Assembly: GCF_028765545.1 (NCBI RefSeq)
Contig: NZ_JARACP010000004.1
Coordinates: forward strand, 62,001 to 126,000
Length of the DNA: 64,000 bases
Origin: Aliivibrio sp. S4MY1
Lineage (GTDB): Bacteria; Pseudomonadota; Gammaproteobacteria; Enterobacterales; Vibrionaceae
Direction: 5' to 3'
Shown here: piece after piece, positions 22,313 to 33,017 of the stretch
How positions within the stretch are numbered: position 1 is the stretch's first letter
Layout of the letters: each line of letters opens with the position of its first letter
The notes under the pieces: generated by a model
Databases searched by the model: none
Told to the model about the DNA's origin: nothing
The model's input: only the letters and a program-made list of their open reading frames with translations
Position numbers and translations under genes: made by a program

Positions 22313-22378
22313 AAAATGCCACGTTTGCTCTTCTATACATTTGATCTTCTATACAATAGATACGTGGCATTTTCTTTA
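22313..22378. terminator. long-loop hairpin between thiH and the aminopeptidase
   Basis: A 12-bp perfect stem AAAATGCCACGT (22313-22324) / ACGTGGCATTTT (22362-22373) with a 37-nt loop. T runs on both outer sides allow termination in either direction; it most likely ends the minus-strand aminopeptidase transcript. The loop holds a short direct repeat (TCTTCTATACA). Confidence 0.7.
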
Positions 22379-22393
22379 TTGTGTTTTAATCGA

Positions 22394-24187
22394 TTAGTTT
22401 TCGTAGCTTAATTCAGCGGTCGCTTGTTTAAGCCATTCTTTAACTTCACCATCGACAAGAGGACTAACATCATCCCACACTTTCTGGTGATAGTTATTCA
22501 ACCACGCTAACTCTGGGCGATTGAGTATATCAACATTGATTAAACGCTTATCGATAGGGCAACGAGTTAAAGACTCAAAACCAAGAACCGAGAAATCACC
22601 TTGAGTTTCGATTTCAACGACCAGCTCTAAATTCTCAATACGAATACCAAACTCATCTGCACGATAATAACCAGGCTCATTAGATAACACCATTCCTGGG
22701 ATAAGAGCGGTGTTGTTGACTACTTTAGCAATACGTTGAGGCCCTTCGTGAACACTTAGGAAGTGACCAACACCGTGACCAGTGCCGTGATCGTAATCGT
22801 AGCCTTGAGCCCATAAATGCTGGCGAGCAAGGATATCTAGTTGATGACCGCAAGTTCCTTTAGGGAAGCGAGCAGAAGCCAAACCAATGTGGCCTTTTAA
22901 CACCAAAGTAAATTGCTGCTTGATGTCATCACTTGGTGTACCTACTGGCAAGGTACGAGTAATGTCTGTTGTGCCATCTGGGTACTGACCGCCTGAATCA
23001 ACAAGGTATAAGCTGTTCATTTGTAGCTTACCTGGTTCAGGTTGGTTTTCATGATTGTAGTGACACATTGCAGCATTGCCGGCTGCTGCTGAAATGGTGT
23101 CAAAACTTAAATCAGCTAAGGTTGCATCTTCCTCTCGGAAGCATTGAAGTTTATCAGCAAGTACCGCTTCGTCATGTAAATTGCCCGCTTCGATCTCAGC
23201 GTCAAACCAAGTTAAAAATTTCACCATCGCAACGCCATCACGAATATGACACGCTTTCATGCCAGCCTTTTCTGTTTCGTTTTTAGCGGCTTTTGGTAGT
23301 AAACATGGATCTGACGCCTCAATGATTTCTGCATCCGCATCAGATAATACTAATGACATCCATGCGTTTGAGGTTGCTGAATCAACTAACACTTTTTTAC
23401 CAGTAAGTGATTGTAGAATCGATTGAAGTGCTTCTGGTTTGTGAACACGAACACCGTTACCTACATGAGCGTCAAACTCTGCTGGAAGGCGGCTCGGATC
23501 TAAGAAGAAATCCACGGTTTCATCTGCGTGAATAATCGCATGAGAAAGTAATACTGGAAGACGAGATACGTCTAAACCACGCACGTTCAGTAACCAACAA
23601 ATTGAATCTAATTGCGTTAATAGTGCAGCATTTGCATTTTTCTTTGTTACTTCTTTAGCTATTTCTTGACGTTTATCGGCGCTTGATTGGCCTACTAGAG
23701 ATAATTCCATTAAACGAACATCAGAGACTTTAACCTCAGGGCGGTCATTCCAAATTAAATCAATTGGATTTTCGCTGACCGTTTCGAGAGTGATAAAACC
23801 TTCAACGGTTTTTGTTGCACTCTTAAGCCATAGTGTTGTGTGCATGCGAGGATCAATAGCCACTTTAGCATTCGTAGCTAACGTATCTTTAATCCACTCT
23901 AATAGCGGCTCTTCATGAAGGTGACGATATTCAAACACTTCTGCAGGTACTTGTTTACGAACTTGAACCGTGTAACGGCCATCAACAAAAATAGCAGCTT
24001 TATCTTTGGTGATAACCGCAGCACCAGCTGAGCCAGTAAACCCTGTTGCCCACAATAGACGTTCGTTATGCTCAGGAATGTACTCACCTAAAAATTCATC
24101 TTCATGTGGAATGATAAGGGCGTCGAAATCTTGTTGAGCAAGCCAAGAGCGAAGTTGCTCTATGCGTTGAGAAGTTTGAGGATGCAT
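22394..24187 (-). CDS. Xaa-Pro aminopeptidase (M24B family, long form)
   Basis: A 597-residue aminopeptidase P of the long, eukaryote-like type: two N-terminal creatinase-like domains (about 1-300), then the pita-bread domain. The five metal ligands are visible: Asp in VDSGGQYPDGTTDITRT (two), His in GTGHGVGHF, Glu in LSNEPGYY and Glu in RIENLELV. AAGGA lies about 9 nt before the chosen ATG; a frame starting 17 codons earlier lacks this. It removes N-terminal residues before proline. Cytosolic and monocistronic. Confidence 0.93.
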   Translation of the reverse strand: MHPQTSQRIEQLRSWLAQQDFDALIIPHEDEFLGEYIPEHNERLLWATGFTGSAGAAVITKDKAAIFVDGRYTVQVRKQVPAEVFEYRHLHEEPLLEWIKDTLATNAKVAIDPRMHTTLWLKSATKTVEGFITLETVSENPIDLIWNDRPEVKVSDVRLMELSLVGQSSADKRQEIAKEVTKKNANAALLTQLDSICWLLNVRGLDVSRLPVLLSHAIIHADETVDFFLDPSRLPAEFDAHVGNGVRVHKPEALQSILQSLTGKKVLVDSATSNAWMSLVLSDADAEIIEASDPCLLPKAAKNETEKAGMKACHIRDGVAMVKFLTWFDAEIEAGNLHDEAVLADKLQCFREEDATLADLSFDTISAAAGNAAMCHYNHENQPEPGKLQMNSLYLVDSGGQYPDGTTDITRTLPVGTPSDDIKQQFTLVLKGHIGLASARFPKGTCGHQLDILARQHLWAQGYDYDHGTGHGVGHFLSVHEGPQRIAKVVNNTALIPGMVLSNEPGYYRADEFGIRIENLELVVEIETQGDFSVLGFESLTRCPIDKRLINVDILNRPELAWLNNYHQKVWDDVSPLVDGEVKEWLKQATAELSYEN

Positions 24188-24269
24188 CTGGGTTGTCCTT
24201 ATTATTGTTCTGTCCGTATCGTTCCGAGGCAGAAGCATAGTTATATGATTGAGCTATAACCTAGCGCTT

Positions 24270-25235
24270 TTATTGCGTATCTGCAATTGTTGATGCTGAT
24301 AAATCTTTACAGTGGCTGATTATGATATTGCGTAGCCAACAATTGGCAGCATCATTGTCTTTTTGTTGGTGCCAAAAGAGCGTGTAGGCCATTTGGGGCA
24401 GCTCTGTTGGTAGAGGTAATACAACCAAATTGAGTTGCTTGGCGATAAGTTTAATAAAATGACTGGGCGCGGTGAACACTAAGTCGGTATGGGTGCATAA
24501 ACTGGCTGCGCTATTAAAGTCAGGGACGATAATACCAATGCTTCGTTCAAGCCCTTTATCGGCAAGTTTGTAATCAAGCAGCCATTGATCTTTACCATCA
24601 CAACGCACTTGAACGTGACGTTGTTGAAGATAAGTATCTAATGTCCATTCTTGAGTGAGTACCGGATGGTCTTGGCGAACCAAGCACATTTGACTGTCTC
24701 GATAAATCTCTTGGCCTCGAATATCAGCAGGCATTTGCATCGTGATGTTTGCGTATTTTGGATCGAGATCTTTCCCGGTAATACCAATGTCCATTTCGCC
24801 TGATTGCAGTTTCTTTAGAGTATTGGTATCCCAGGCGTGGGTATCTAGCATGACATTCGGCGCTTCATTTAAAATGTAAGACATGAAGTGTGGTAAAAGC
24901 AATGGATAGGTACTCTCCACTAAACCGACACGAAAACGATAATGACTGCGCTGAGGCTCAAAGGTGGCGGATTCTGTGATGCTTTCTAAATGACTTAATA
25001 AGGTTTGCAGTTGTAGCTTAAGATTACGAGCTTTTGCTGTGGGTAATAGACCATAAGCGGTACGAGTAAATAGGGGATCGTTAAATTGTTCCCGCAGTTT
25101 AGCTAGGTTTTTACTGACCGCTGACTGGCTTAAACAAAGACGCTGCGCTGCACGTGTAACGCTTTTTTCTTCCAACAATAGATGAAGTGTAAGCAATAAA
25201 TTGAGGTCGACTTTACTCAGTTTTTCAAAAAACAT
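24270..25235 (-). CDS. LysR-family regulator divergent from MFS exporter
   Basis: A 321-residue LysR-type regulator. The HTH is at about 8-66 (KVDLNLLLTLHLLLEEKSVT and LCLSQSAVSKNLAKLREQFN), with an effector domain from about 90. It is divergent from an MFS efflux gene across a 97-bp gap, the classic layout in which a LysR protein controls its neighbour, so regulation of the exporter is a fair inference. The effector is unknown. Confidence 0.92.
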   Translation of the reverse strand: MFFEKLSKVDLNLLLTLHLLLEEKSVTRAAQRLCLSQSAVSKNLAKLREQFNDPLFTRTAYGLLPTAKARNLKLQLQTLLSHLESITESATFEPQRSHYRFRVGLVESTYPLLLPHFMSYILNEAPNVMLDTHAWDTNTLKKLQSGEMDIGITGKDLDPKYANITMQMPADIRGQEIYRDSQMCLVRQDHPVLTQEWTLDTYLQQRHVQVRCDGKDQWLLDYKLADKGLERSIGIIVPDFNSAASLCTHTDLVFTAPSHFIKLIAKQLNLVVLPLPTELPQMAYTLFWHQQKDNDAANCWLRNIIISHCKDLSASTIADTQ

Positions 25236-25332
25236 AGAGATATTCCAAAATAGAATGTTAGATCTGAATATAAACCATTTCTGTTCATATCTCTAATTAC
25301 GTACACTCCACGGACTATTTTAGGAGTTACAC

Positions 25333-26550
25333 ATGCACACGCCAGTTTCAGCATTACCAATACAACAATCAGATAAAAAAATTATTACGTTAATGGTTAT
25401 TTTGGTTTTATTTAGCCCATTAGCTATCGATATATACCTTCCTGCTTTACCTACAATGGTAAGTGAATTTCAAGTAGCGCCAACGTTAGGCCAAGATACG
25501 ATTACTTGGTTTATGTTTAGTATGGGCCTTGGTCAGTTGTTCGCAGGTCCGCTTGCTGACCGTTATGGGCGTCGTCCAATTGCTTTAACGGGTATTGTCA
25601 TTTATGGCTTGAGTGCGGCTCTTGCGTATTCAGCTCAAGAGATGGAAATGCTATTAGTTGCTCGATTGCTGCAAGGTTTTGGTGCGTGTGCGACGTCAGT
25701 TGCGGCTTTTGCTTCGGTTCGTGATTCGTTTGGAGCAGAAAAAAGTGGCCGAATGATCAGTTACCTTAACGGAGCTATCTGTTTTATACCGGCATTAGCC
25801 CCTATTTTGGGCAGTTACTTAACCATTCATTTTGGTTGGCGTTCAAACTTCAGTTTTATGGCTGGTTTTGCACTAGTCGCTCTTGCGTTGATAGCGATTA
25901 ATTACAAAGAAACAAAACCGAAAGATACAGTACAAACAGGGCGATTAATCAGCCCATCTCGCTACTGGTCGGTACTACAGCATCCAACATTTTTATTCCA
26001 CGCAACCTTATGTATGTTAGCGATGGGAGTTATCTTAGCTTACGTAACTTCTGCACCGGTTTTCCTGATTGATAAGTTAGGACTAACAATGCAAGAGTTT
26101 ACTAATTGGTTTGCAGTAAATGCGGTATTAAATATCGCGGCGTGTTTTGCTGCACCTAAATTTATGATCAGATTCGGAACTCGAAAAGCACTTCTTTTTG
26201 GCTTGAGTGTGCTCATCGCTGCAGGTGGGTTGATGCTAGGGTTCCAACATATTCAGCAAGCTTGGGCGTTTATGATCCCGATTTTCTTCTCGTCAGTAGG
26301 CTTCGCATGGGTACTGGGTTCGGCGGCAGGTAAAGCATTAGCACCTTTTGGTGATAGAGCGGGCACTGCTGCTGCATTATTAGGGTTATTCCAAATGAGT
26401 GGTGCAGGCGTCATTGTTGGCACAATGCAAAGATTAGCACTCCCTTCTGCGCAACTTCTAGCGCTAATGATGTGGCTTCTTATCCCAGGCTTGCTGATTC
26501 TATTGAGTAAAAAAGGAAAAGTATGGCATTCAGAGAAAATCGTGGAATAA
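25333..26550 (+). CDS. MFS drug-resistance transporter, Bcr/CflA family
   Basis: A 405-residue twelve-helix MFS protein. The loop 2-3 motif GPLADRYGRRPI (about 73-84) is intact, as is the Bcr/CflA opening SPLAIDIYLPALP (about 28-40). It expels drugs, dipeptides or similar small molecules using the proton gradient. AGGAG lies 8 nt before the ATG. It is probably controlled by the divergent LysR gene. Confidence 0.93.
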   Translation: MHTPVSALPIQQSDKKIITLMVILVLFSPLAIDIYLPALPTMVSEFQVAPTLGQDTITWFMFSMGLGQLFAGPLADRYGRRPIALTGIVIYGLSAALAYSAQEMEMLLVARLLQGFGACATSVAAFASVRDSFGAEKSGRMISYLNGAICFIPALAPILGSYLTIHFGWRSNFSFMAGFALVALALIAINYKETKPKDTVQTGRLISPSRYWSVLQHPTFLFHATLCMLAMGVILAYVTSAPVFLIDKLGLTMQEFTNWFAVNAVLNIAACFAAPKFMIRFGTRKALLFGLSVLIAAGGLMLGFQHIQQAWAFMIPIFFSSVGFAWVLGSAAGKALAPFGDRAGTAAALLGLFQMSGAGVIVGTMQRLALPSAQLLALMMWLLIPGLLILLSKKGKVWHSEKIVE

Positions 26551-26698
26551 TTTTATTTGTGTAATCGCCATTAATCGCATAATTTGTACATAAATAAAGC
26601 ATTTTTGACTTTTAATATATTCAGTTAGTTTTCGTTTCGGTGTATATTCAGCACTTATATTATTATTGATTGATTATAAAAACAGGGCAAAACACGCA

Positions 26699-26983
26699 AT
26701 GTCGATGTCTATTATTGAAATGGCTCGTGTTCTAGAGCAAATGGAAGAGTCGCCAGAGAAACTTATGTTTGGTCGACTTCTTTCAGAACTTGGTAATCAA
26801 AGCCAAGAACGAGTACGAAGTGCGGCACGACAAGTGTCTGTACCAACATTGCGTGATCTTATTTACCAATTCCAAGTGGTAATTGAAGAGCGCAAAGGCG
26901 AAACAACAAAAAAATTAGCCGAAGAAATGGCCAAAGAAGGCGTCTCTTTAGAAGATTTTCAAGCTTATTTAGCAAGCAAATAA
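26699..26983 (+). CDS. H-NS-like oligomerisation-domain protein lacking the DNA-binding motif
   Basis: A 94-residue protein from the ATG at 26699 (a TTG at 26666 would add 11 residues; neither has a good RBS). Residues about 40-68 (RSAARQVSVPTLRDLIYQF, then QVVIEERKGE) align by eye with the H-NS N-terminal helix region, RAQARECTLETLEEMLEKL then EVVVNERREE. The end (MAKEGVSLEDFQAYL) resembles both the H-NS linker and the last helix. The TWTGQGRTP-type DNA-binding core is absent. It may modulate H-NS by hetero-oligomerisation, as H-NST does. The family call is inference. Confidence 0.6.
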   Translation: MSMSIIEMARVLEQMEESPEKLMFGRLLSELGNQSQERVRSAARQVSVPTLRDLIYQFQVVIEERKGETTKKLAEEMAKEGVSLEDFQAYLASK

Positions 26984-27012
26984 TGTGTGCTGACTAAATA
27001 AGTAACAACAAT

Positions 27013-27042
27013 AAAAAAGCAGCGAATGATCGCTGCTTTTTT
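27013..27042. terminator. bidirectional terminator (H-NS-like gene / DMT exporter)
   Basis: AAAAAAGCAGCGA / TCGCTGCTTTTTT with a 4-nt loop. It separates convergent genes. Confidence 0.9.
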
Positions 27043-27062
27043 TGTGTCTGATAAGCTGCTAT

Positions 27063-27974
27063 CTATTCATTCTCAATTGCAATTTCTTCTTCTTTTTTCT
27101 TACCATAAAATTGTTGAACTAATAATCCGCACACAATCATAATTAAACCAATTAAGGTTGATGGATGGATCTCTTCACCAATAATGTTAGCCAATAACAA
27201 TAAAGAGATAAAAGGAGAAGCAAAAATTAAATTACTTATACGTGCTGTATTTTGTGTTAGACGTAGTGCTGATAACCATAATACAAACGTTACACCCATC
27301 TCAAATAGGCCCACATAAGACACGGCCAACCAACCACTCATTGGGATTTGTGCCCAAGGCGCACCTTCATAAATACTCAAGCCAATCGCCACAGGCAAAG
27401 CGACTAAAAAACCAAGCAGTAAACCAAGAATTGGGTCGGCCTTATTTTTCGCATTTAAAATCCAGTAACTTGCCCACAAGAAGGTTGAAACGAGAGCTAG
27501 ACCGACACCTAAAGGGCTGTCAAATTCTAAGCCTAATACATCTCCTTTGGTGGCAATAACGATAACCCCAGCGTAGCCCAAGATACAGGCTATCCAATCT
27601 TGCTTACGTATTTTTTGACCAAGAAAAACCGCCGCCATTAAAGTCAAAGTAATTGCCCAGCTGTAATTGATTGGTTGGGCTTGAGAAGCCGGTAGTAAAT
27701 CGTAAGATTTGAAAAGAACCAAGTAGTAAGCCAGAGGGTTAATTGTGCCTAATAAAATGTAGTACAAAGGGTTGGCTACAAAGGTATCCACTAATTTCGA
27801 TAAGTTTTTTTGATAAGCGGCCACACCAGCTAATGCAAGAATAGAGACTGCACTTGCGATAGTTAGCATCTGAGTGGGAGTAAAATGCTCAAGGGTGATT
27901 TTAAAAGCGGTTGCGACGGTTGACCATAATAGAACAGCAGCGATTCCAAATCCTAAAGCACGACGTTCATTCAT
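27063..27974 (-). CDS. EamA/DMT-family transporter
   Basis: A 303-residue membrane protein with ten predicted helices in two EamA repeats (about 5-140 and 150-290). Typical features are LLWSTVATAFKI at the start and the closing helix LIGLIMIVCGLLVQQ. The family exports amino acids or other metabolites; the substrate cannot be read from sequence. It is monocistronic and divergent from rmuC. Confidence 0.9.
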   Translation of the reverse strand: MNERRALGFGIAAVLLWSTVATAFKITLEHFTPTQMLTIASAVSILALAGVAAYQKNLSKLVDTFVANPLYYILLGTINPLAYYLVLFKSYDLLPASQAQPINYSWAITLTLMAAVFLGQKIRKQDWIACILGYAGVIVIATKGDVLGLEFDSPLGVGLALVSTFLWASYWILNAKNKADPILGLLLGFLVALPVAIGLSIYEGAPWAQIPMSGWLAVSYVGLFEMGVTFVLWLSALRLTQNTARISNLIFASPFISLLLLANIIGEEIHPSTLIGLIMIVCGLLVQQFYGKKKEEEIAIENE

Positions 27975-28101
27975 TGTTATTATTCTCAGTTAGAAATCCA
28001 TTTAGATCAGGAGTGTACCTGTGCTTGAAAAATAGTGTTAACTGGACATTTATCCAGTATCAAAATATCCTATAAGAATAAGTTTTTGTATTGAGTGAGT
28101 T

Positions 28102-29622
28102 ATGGAATTTTTTAATCAATTTGGTGGCCATTTATTGTTTGGTTTTGCAGGGGCAAGCATTGCTTATGCCGTTGCACATGTACTAACAAAAAGTCGTAAT
28201 CAACAAGAATTAGCCTTATTAGAGTATGAATTAGAATCAGAAAAAAAACTCGCATCAACTCAATTAAACCAACTCAATCTGCAATTAGAGAAACAACAAA
28301 GTGAGTTGGATGAACTGGATCTCGAAAGAGATAAGCTTGCCCAAGAGCAAAAACAATCTCATGGTCGTTTAATGGCAGCAATGGAAAAGCTGCGTTATTT
28401 TGAAGCCATCCAAAAAGAGAAAGAATTTTTAACTCAACAATTAGAGTTTTCACGCCAAGCCAATTCTAATGTAGAAGCGGAACTGCGAGAGCAAGAAGCG
28501 CGTCATGAAGAAGAGCGTAAATCGAGCCAAGAAAAGCTTGAGATGCTAGAGCGTGCAGAGTTGCGTTTAAAACAACAATTTGAAAACTTAGCCAACCAAC
28601 TTTTTGAACAAAAAACCAAAACAGTAGATGAGCAAAACAAAGTCAGTTTAGAAGGCTTGTTGTCACCATTAAAAGAACAGTTAGAAGGATTTAAAAGACA
28701 GGTTAACGACAGTTTTGGTTTTGAAGCTAAAGAACGTCACACCTTAGTGCATGAAATTCGTAGCTTGCAACAGTTGAACGAACGAATGACACAAGAGGCG
28801 GTAAACCTGACCAACGCACTTAAAGGTGATAACAAGCAGCAGGGCAATTGGGGTGAAGTGGTCCTTGCTCGAGTACTACAAGAGTCAGGGTTACGAGAGG
28901 GTCATGAGTACGACACTCAAGTCAGTATGGATGACGAAGACGGTAAGCGTTTTTACCCTGATGTGATTGTTCACTTACCTGATGAGAAAGACGTCGTGGT
29001 CGATTCAAAAATGACCTTGGTGGCGTATGAGCGATTTTTTAACAGTGATGACTTTAATCAAAAAGAGCAAGCGTTGGATGAACACTTGATGGCTATCCGC
29101 GCTCATTTACGCGGATTAAGTAAAAAGGATTACCATAAGTTAAATGGCTTACGTAGCCTTGATTATGTCTTAATGTTCATTCCTGTAGAGCCAGCATTCC
29201 AAGTTGCAATTGAAGCTGACCCTTCTTTGATATCAGATGCTATGGAACAGAACATTATAATTGTAAGCCCTACAACGTTACTTGTGGCACTAAGAACCAT
29301 TAGTAACTTATGGCGTAACGAGAGACAAAACCAAAACGCAAAAATCATTGCCGATCGCGCCAGTAAGTTATACGACAAAATGCGTTTATTTGTTGATGAT
29401 ATGGAAGCGGTGGGTGGCTCATTAGATAAAGCCAACCAAAGTTACCAAGGTGCAATGAATAAGCTCGCAAGTGGACGAGGCAATCTTATTCGTCAGGCAG
29501 AAAGCTTTAAAGAGTTAGGCGTTGAAGTGAAGCGAGATATAAATCGTAAATTTATTGAGCAATCTTTTGAAGCAGATATACTGCAAACACTTGGTGATAA
29601 TGGCTTGGATAAAGTAGACTAG
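28102..29622 (+). CDS. rmuC: RmuC, DNA recombination protein
   Basis: A 506-residue protein with an N-terminal membrane anchor (about 8-25), a long coiled coil (about 30-190) and a C-terminal RmuC domain resembling nuclease folds. Core motifs are GNWGEVVLARVLQESGLREG (about 249) and YPDVIVHLPDEKDVVVDSK (about 289-307). In E. coli loss of RmuC raises inversions at short repeats, and it is thought to limit recombination. It lies 56 nt upstream of ubiE; the rmuC-ubiE order is common in gammaproteobacteria. Confidence 0.95.
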   Translation: MEFFNQFGGHLLFGFAGASIAYAVAHVLTKSRNQQELALLEYELESEKKLASTQLNQLNLQLEKQQSELDELDLERDKLAQEQKQSHGRLMAAMEKLRYFEAIQKEKEFLTQQLEFSRQANSNVEAELREQEARHEEERKSSQEKLEMLERAELRLKQQFENLANQLFEQKTKTVDEQNKVSLEGLLSPLKEQLEGFKRQVNDSFGFEAKERHTLVHEIRSLQQLNERMTQEAVNLTNALKGDNKQQGNWGEVVLARVLQESGLREGHEYDTQVSMDDEDGKRFYPDVIVHLPDEKDVVVDSKMTLVAYERFFNSDDFNQKEQALDEHLMAIRAHLRGLSKKDYHKLNGLRSLDYVLMFIPVEPAFQVAIEADPSLISDAMEQNIIIVSPTTLLVALRTISNLWRNERQNQNAKIIADRASKLYDKMRLFVDDMEAVGGSLDKANQSYQGAMNKLASGRGNLIRQAESFKELGVEVKRDINRKFIEQSFEADILQTLGDNGLDKVD

Positions 29623-29678
29623 AGCGCTGTTGAATTCAGAGAGTAGGGATTCAGCGAACAATCTCTAGAGGACGAAAA

Positions 29679-30443
29679 ATGACGGACAAGATGAACATGG
29701 CTGAAGAAACAACGCACTTCGGCTTCACCACAGTCGCGAAAGACGAAAAAGTAGCGAAAGTTGCAGAGGTATTTCACTCTGTAGCAGCAAAATACGACAT
29801 CATGAATGACCTTATGTCTGGTGGTGTTCACCGTGTTTGGAAACGATTCACGATTGATTGCAGTGGCGTACGTCCTGGTCATAAAGTTCTTGATTTAGCC
29901 GGTGGTACTGGTGATCTTACGGCTAAATTCTCGCGTATTGTTGGTGATACAGGCCAAGTGATTTTAGCGGATATCAATAACTCAATGTTGAACGTCGGTC
30001 GCGACAAATTACGCGATATGGGTATTGTTGGTAACGTCAATTACGTACAAGCAAATGCCGAAGAACTGCCATTCCCAGACGATCACTTTGATTGTATTAC
30101 CATTAGTTTTGGTCTTCGCAATGTGACAGACAAAGACAAAGCATTACGTTCGATGTTCCGCGTGCTTAAGCCGGGTGGCCGTCTACTAGTGCTGGAATTT
30201 TCAAAACCAATTCTTGAACCATTATCAAAAATTTATGACGCGTACTCTTTTCATCTATTACCAAAAATGGGTGAAATCATCGCAAATGATGCAGACAGCT
30301 ATCGTTATCTTGCTGAATCTATTCGTATGCACCCAGATCAAGAAACATTGAAGGGCATGATGGAAGAAGCGGGCTTTGAACAAGCAAACTACTACAACCT
30401 AACGGGTGGTATTGTTGCTCTGCACCGCGGTTACAAGTTTTAA
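29679..30443 (+). CDS. ubiE: UbiE, ubiquinone/menaquinone C-methyltransferase
   Basis: A 254-residue class I SAM-dependent methyltransferase. Motif I is [15 protein letters not shown] (about 70). UbiE signatures are [21 protein letters not shown] (about 31-51) and LEFSKP (about 173). It methylates the quinone ring in both ubiquinone and menaquinone synthesis. AGGA precedes the ATG. It forms an operon with ubiJ and ubiB. Confidence 0.98.
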   Translation: MTDKMNMAEETTHFGFTTVAKDEKVAKVAEVFHSVAAKYDIMNDLMSGGVHRVWKRFTIDCSGVRPGHKVLDLAGGTGDLTAKFSRIVGDTGQVILADINNSMLNVGRDKLRDMGIVGNVNYVQANAEELPFPDDHFDCITISFGLRNVTDKDKALRSMFRVLKPGGRLLVLEFSKPILEPLSKIYDAYSFHLLPKMGEIIANDADSYRYLAESIRMHPDQETLKGMMEEAGFEQANYYNLTGGIVALHRGYKF

Positions 30444-30455
30444 AGGATAAAACCA

Positions 30456-31079
30456 ATGCCATTAGAACCGTTTGTAACAGGCGTGATGGAAACAGGGTTA
30501 AATACACTGTTAAAAGAATCACCAGATAGTAAAGCTGCTTTATTGCGCTTAAAAGGCAAAATTATTCATGTTCATTTAAATGAAGTGAATAAGGATCTTT
30601 TCTTTGTCTTTAGTCATCTACAAGTTGATATTCTTTCTCAATTTGAAGGCCAAGCGGATTGCTATCTTGCTTTAAATCTTTCTGTTTTGCCGCAATTGCG
30701 TAACCAAAACAATATCACTCAACTTATCAAACAAGATAAGTTGGTATTAGAAGGTGATTTAAAACTTGCCCAGCAATTTTCAGGGTTACTTGAAGAGTTA
30801 AAACCTGATGTAGAAGAGAAGTTATCTCAATACACAGGAGATATTGTTGCTCATACGTTAGTAAGTGGCGTGAAAGGCAGTGCGTGTTGGGTAAAAAAAC
30901 AAATTACTCGTCAAACACGTCATGCAGCAGAAGTATTAACGGAAGAGTGGAAAATCGCACCAGCACCATTAGAAATTGCACACTTCTGTGACCAAGTCTC
31001 TGATGTTGAAAATCAACTCGCAAAGTTAGATGAACGTTTAACGCGATTATTAACCAATAATCCAATGGAGCGCGCATGA
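30456..31079 (+). CDS. ubiJ: UbiJ, ubiquinone biosynthesis accessory factor
   Basis: A 207-residue protein with an N-terminal SCP2 lipid-binding domain (about 10-120) and a helical tail. UbiJ and UbiK hold lipid intermediates for the soluble Ubi complex. It starts 12 nt after ubiE and overlaps ubiB by 4 nt (ATGA), the E. coli ubiEJB arrangement. In E. coli the 3' part of this locus also yields the sRNA EsrE; I cannot confirm such an RNA here. Confidence 0.93.
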   Translation: MPLEPFVTGVMETGLNTLLKESPDSKAALLRLKGKIIHVHLNEVNKDLFFVFSHLQVDILSQFEGQADCYLALNLSVLPQLRNQNNITQLIKQDKLVLEGDLKLAQQFSGLLEELKPDVEEKLSQYTGDIVAHTLVSGVKGSACWVKKQITRQTRHAAEVLTEEWKIAPAPLEIAHFCDQVSDVENQLAKLDERLTRLLTNNPMERA

Positions 31080-32710
31080 CGCCATCAGAGTTAAAACGCC
31101 TATATCATATTACCAAGGTTCAACTTGAGTATGGCTTGGATGAACTGCTGCCTGATCATGCGTTAACTCAACTACCAAAGCGTTTACGTCGTGGCCTTTT
31201 TTGGATTAAAAATAAGCATCCAGAAATACCACTGGGGGAACGCTTACGTTTAGCGTTGCAAGAACTGGGTCCTGTTTGGATTAAGTTCGGTCAAATGATG
31301 TCGACTCGTCGTGATCTCTTTCCTCCGCATTTAGCAGACCAGTTGGCATTATTACAAGATCAGGTCGCTCCATTTGATGGTCAATTAGCAAAAGACCAAA
31401 TGGAAATATCATTAGGTGGGCCATTAGAAAATTGGTTCACTGATTTCGATATAATCCCATTGGCTTCTGCTTCGATTGCACAGGTTCATACTGCCAAACT
31501 TAAAGAGTCTGGTCGTGAGATTGTTCTGAAAGTAATTCGCCCTGATATTCGCCCTGTGATAGAAGCCGATATTCGTTTAATGTATCGCATGGCAAGGTTA
31601 GTTGAACAACATATTCCTGAAGCGCGCCGTTTAAAGCCGGTTGAAGTCATTGAGGAATACGAAAAAACCCTAGTGGATGAACTAGACTTAAGAAGAGAGG
31701 CTAGCAATGCAATGCAGCTACGCCGAAACTTCGAAGGTAGCGAAGAGCTGTATGTACCAGAAGTCATTTTAGATTTAAGCTCTGAACATTTAATGGTGTC
31801 TGAGCGTATTTATGGTATTCAAGTATCAGACATTGCCCAGTTAGAAAGAAATGGCACTAACATGAAGCTATTAGCTGAGCGTGGTGTATCGGTTTTCTTT
31901 ACTCAAGTATTCCGTGACAGTTTCTTTCATGCCGATATGCACCCTGGCAATGTTTTCGTTAATCCAGATAATCCAGATAATCCACAATGGATTGGATTGG
32001 ACTGTGGTATTGTTGGAACACTCAATAAAGAAGATAAGCGCTATTTAGCTGAAAATCTATTGGGTTTCTTTAATAGCGATTATCGTAAAGTCGCACAATT
32101 GCATGTTGATTCAGGTTGGGTTCCGGCAGACACTAATGTCGAAGAATTTGAGTTTGCGATCCGCATGGTGTGTGAGCCAATTTTTGCCAAGCCATTAGGG
32201 GAAATCTCTTTTGGTCATGTGCTATTGAACTTATTTAATACCGCACGTCGCTTTAATATGGAAGTGCAGCCACAACTGGTATTATTGCAAAAAACATTAT
32301 TGTACGTAGAAGGATTGGGGCGACAGCTTTATCCTCAACTCGATCTATGGGCAACCGCCAAACCGTTTTTAGAAACGTGGATGGCAAAACAGATTGGACC
32401 GGCAGCTTTTATAACTGCTTTGACTGAGAAAGCGCCATTCTGGGCAGAAAAACTACCTGAACTACCTGATTTAGTTTATGACAGTTTGCGCCAGGGCAAA
32501 GTTCTCAATCAGCGAATGGATAAACTCTACGCAGGGTATCGTCAAAGTAAGCGGCAACAAGCAAAAGGTAAATTCCTATTTAATGTTGGCGCAACTCTGC
32601 TGATTTGTTCTGCGGTGTTATTAACCAGTAACATTACTGCGTTAGCATCAATTAGTGCTGCTACAGGGGTCACGTTTTGGCTATTAAGCTGGCGAGCATA
32701 TCGTCAATAA
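31076..32710 (+). CDS. ubiB: UbiB, atypical kinase-like ubiquinone biosynthesis protein
   Basis: A 544-residue ABC1/ADCK/UbiB-family protein. The KxGQ motif appears as [13 protein letters not shown] (about 64). A catalytic-loop [11 protein letters not shown] (about 286) and a DFG-like GLDCGIVG follow. Two hydrophobic helices close the C-terminus (about 497-540) and anchor it in the membrane. It is needed for early ubiquinone steps, probably by releasing lipid intermediates through ATPase activity. Confidence 0.97.
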   Translation: MTPSELKRLYHITKVQLEYGLDELLPDHALTQLPKRLRRGLFWIKNKHPEIPLGERLRLALQELGPVWIKFGQMMSTRRDLFPPHLADQLALLQDQVAPFDGQLAKDQMEISLGGPLENWFTDFDIIPLASASIAQVHTAKLKESGREIVLKVIRPDIRPVIEADIRLMYRMARLVEQHIPEARRLKPVEVIEEYEKTLVDELDLRREASNAMQLRRNFEGSEELYVPEVILDLSSEHLMVSERIYGIQVSDIAQLERNGTNMKLLAERGVSVFFTQVFRDSFFHADMHPGNVFVNPDNPDNPQWIGLDCGIVGTLNKEDKRYLAENLLGFFNSDYRKVAQLHVDSGWVPADTNVEEFEFAIRMVCEPIFAKPLGEISFGHVLLNLFNTARRFNMEVQPQLVLLQKTLLYVEGLGRQLYPQLDLWATAKPFLETWMAKQIGPAAFITALTEKAPFWAEKLPELPDLVYDSLRQGKVLNQRMDKLYAGYRQSKRQQAKGKFLFNVGATLLICSAVLLTSNITALASISAATGVTFWLLSWRAYRQ

Positions 32711-32762
32711 ACGTTACTCTATTTAGCAATTTTTTAACCCCTAACACGCTGAGGAAATAAGC

Positions 32763-33014
32763 ATGGGTGGTATTAGTATTTGGCAACTTCTTATTATTGC
32801 AGTAATCATTATTCTACTATTTGGTACGAAGAAATTACGCGGTGTAGGCAGTGATTTGGGTTCTGCAGTTAAAGGCTTTAAAAAAGCAATAAGCGATGAA
32901 GACACAGCAAAAGATGCGAAAAAAGACGCAGACTTTGTTGCTCCTCAAAACTTAGAGAAAAAAGAAGCAGAAACAGTAGAAAAACAAAAGCAAAACGACA
33001 AAGAGCAGGCATAA
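32763..33014 (+). CDS. tatA: TatA, twin-arginine translocase subunit
   Basis: An 83-residue protein: [20 protein letters not shown] is the single N-terminal span, followed by [20 protein letters not shown], the amphipathic helix, and a charged tail. It forms the translocation pore for folded proteins. AGGAAA lies 8 nt upstream. It is first in tatABC. Confidence 0.97.
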   Translation: MGGISIWQLLIIAVIIILLFGTKKLRGVGSDLGSAVKGFKKAISDEDTAKDAKKDADFVAPQNLEKKEAETVEKQKQNDKEQA

Positions 33015-33017
33015 CAC

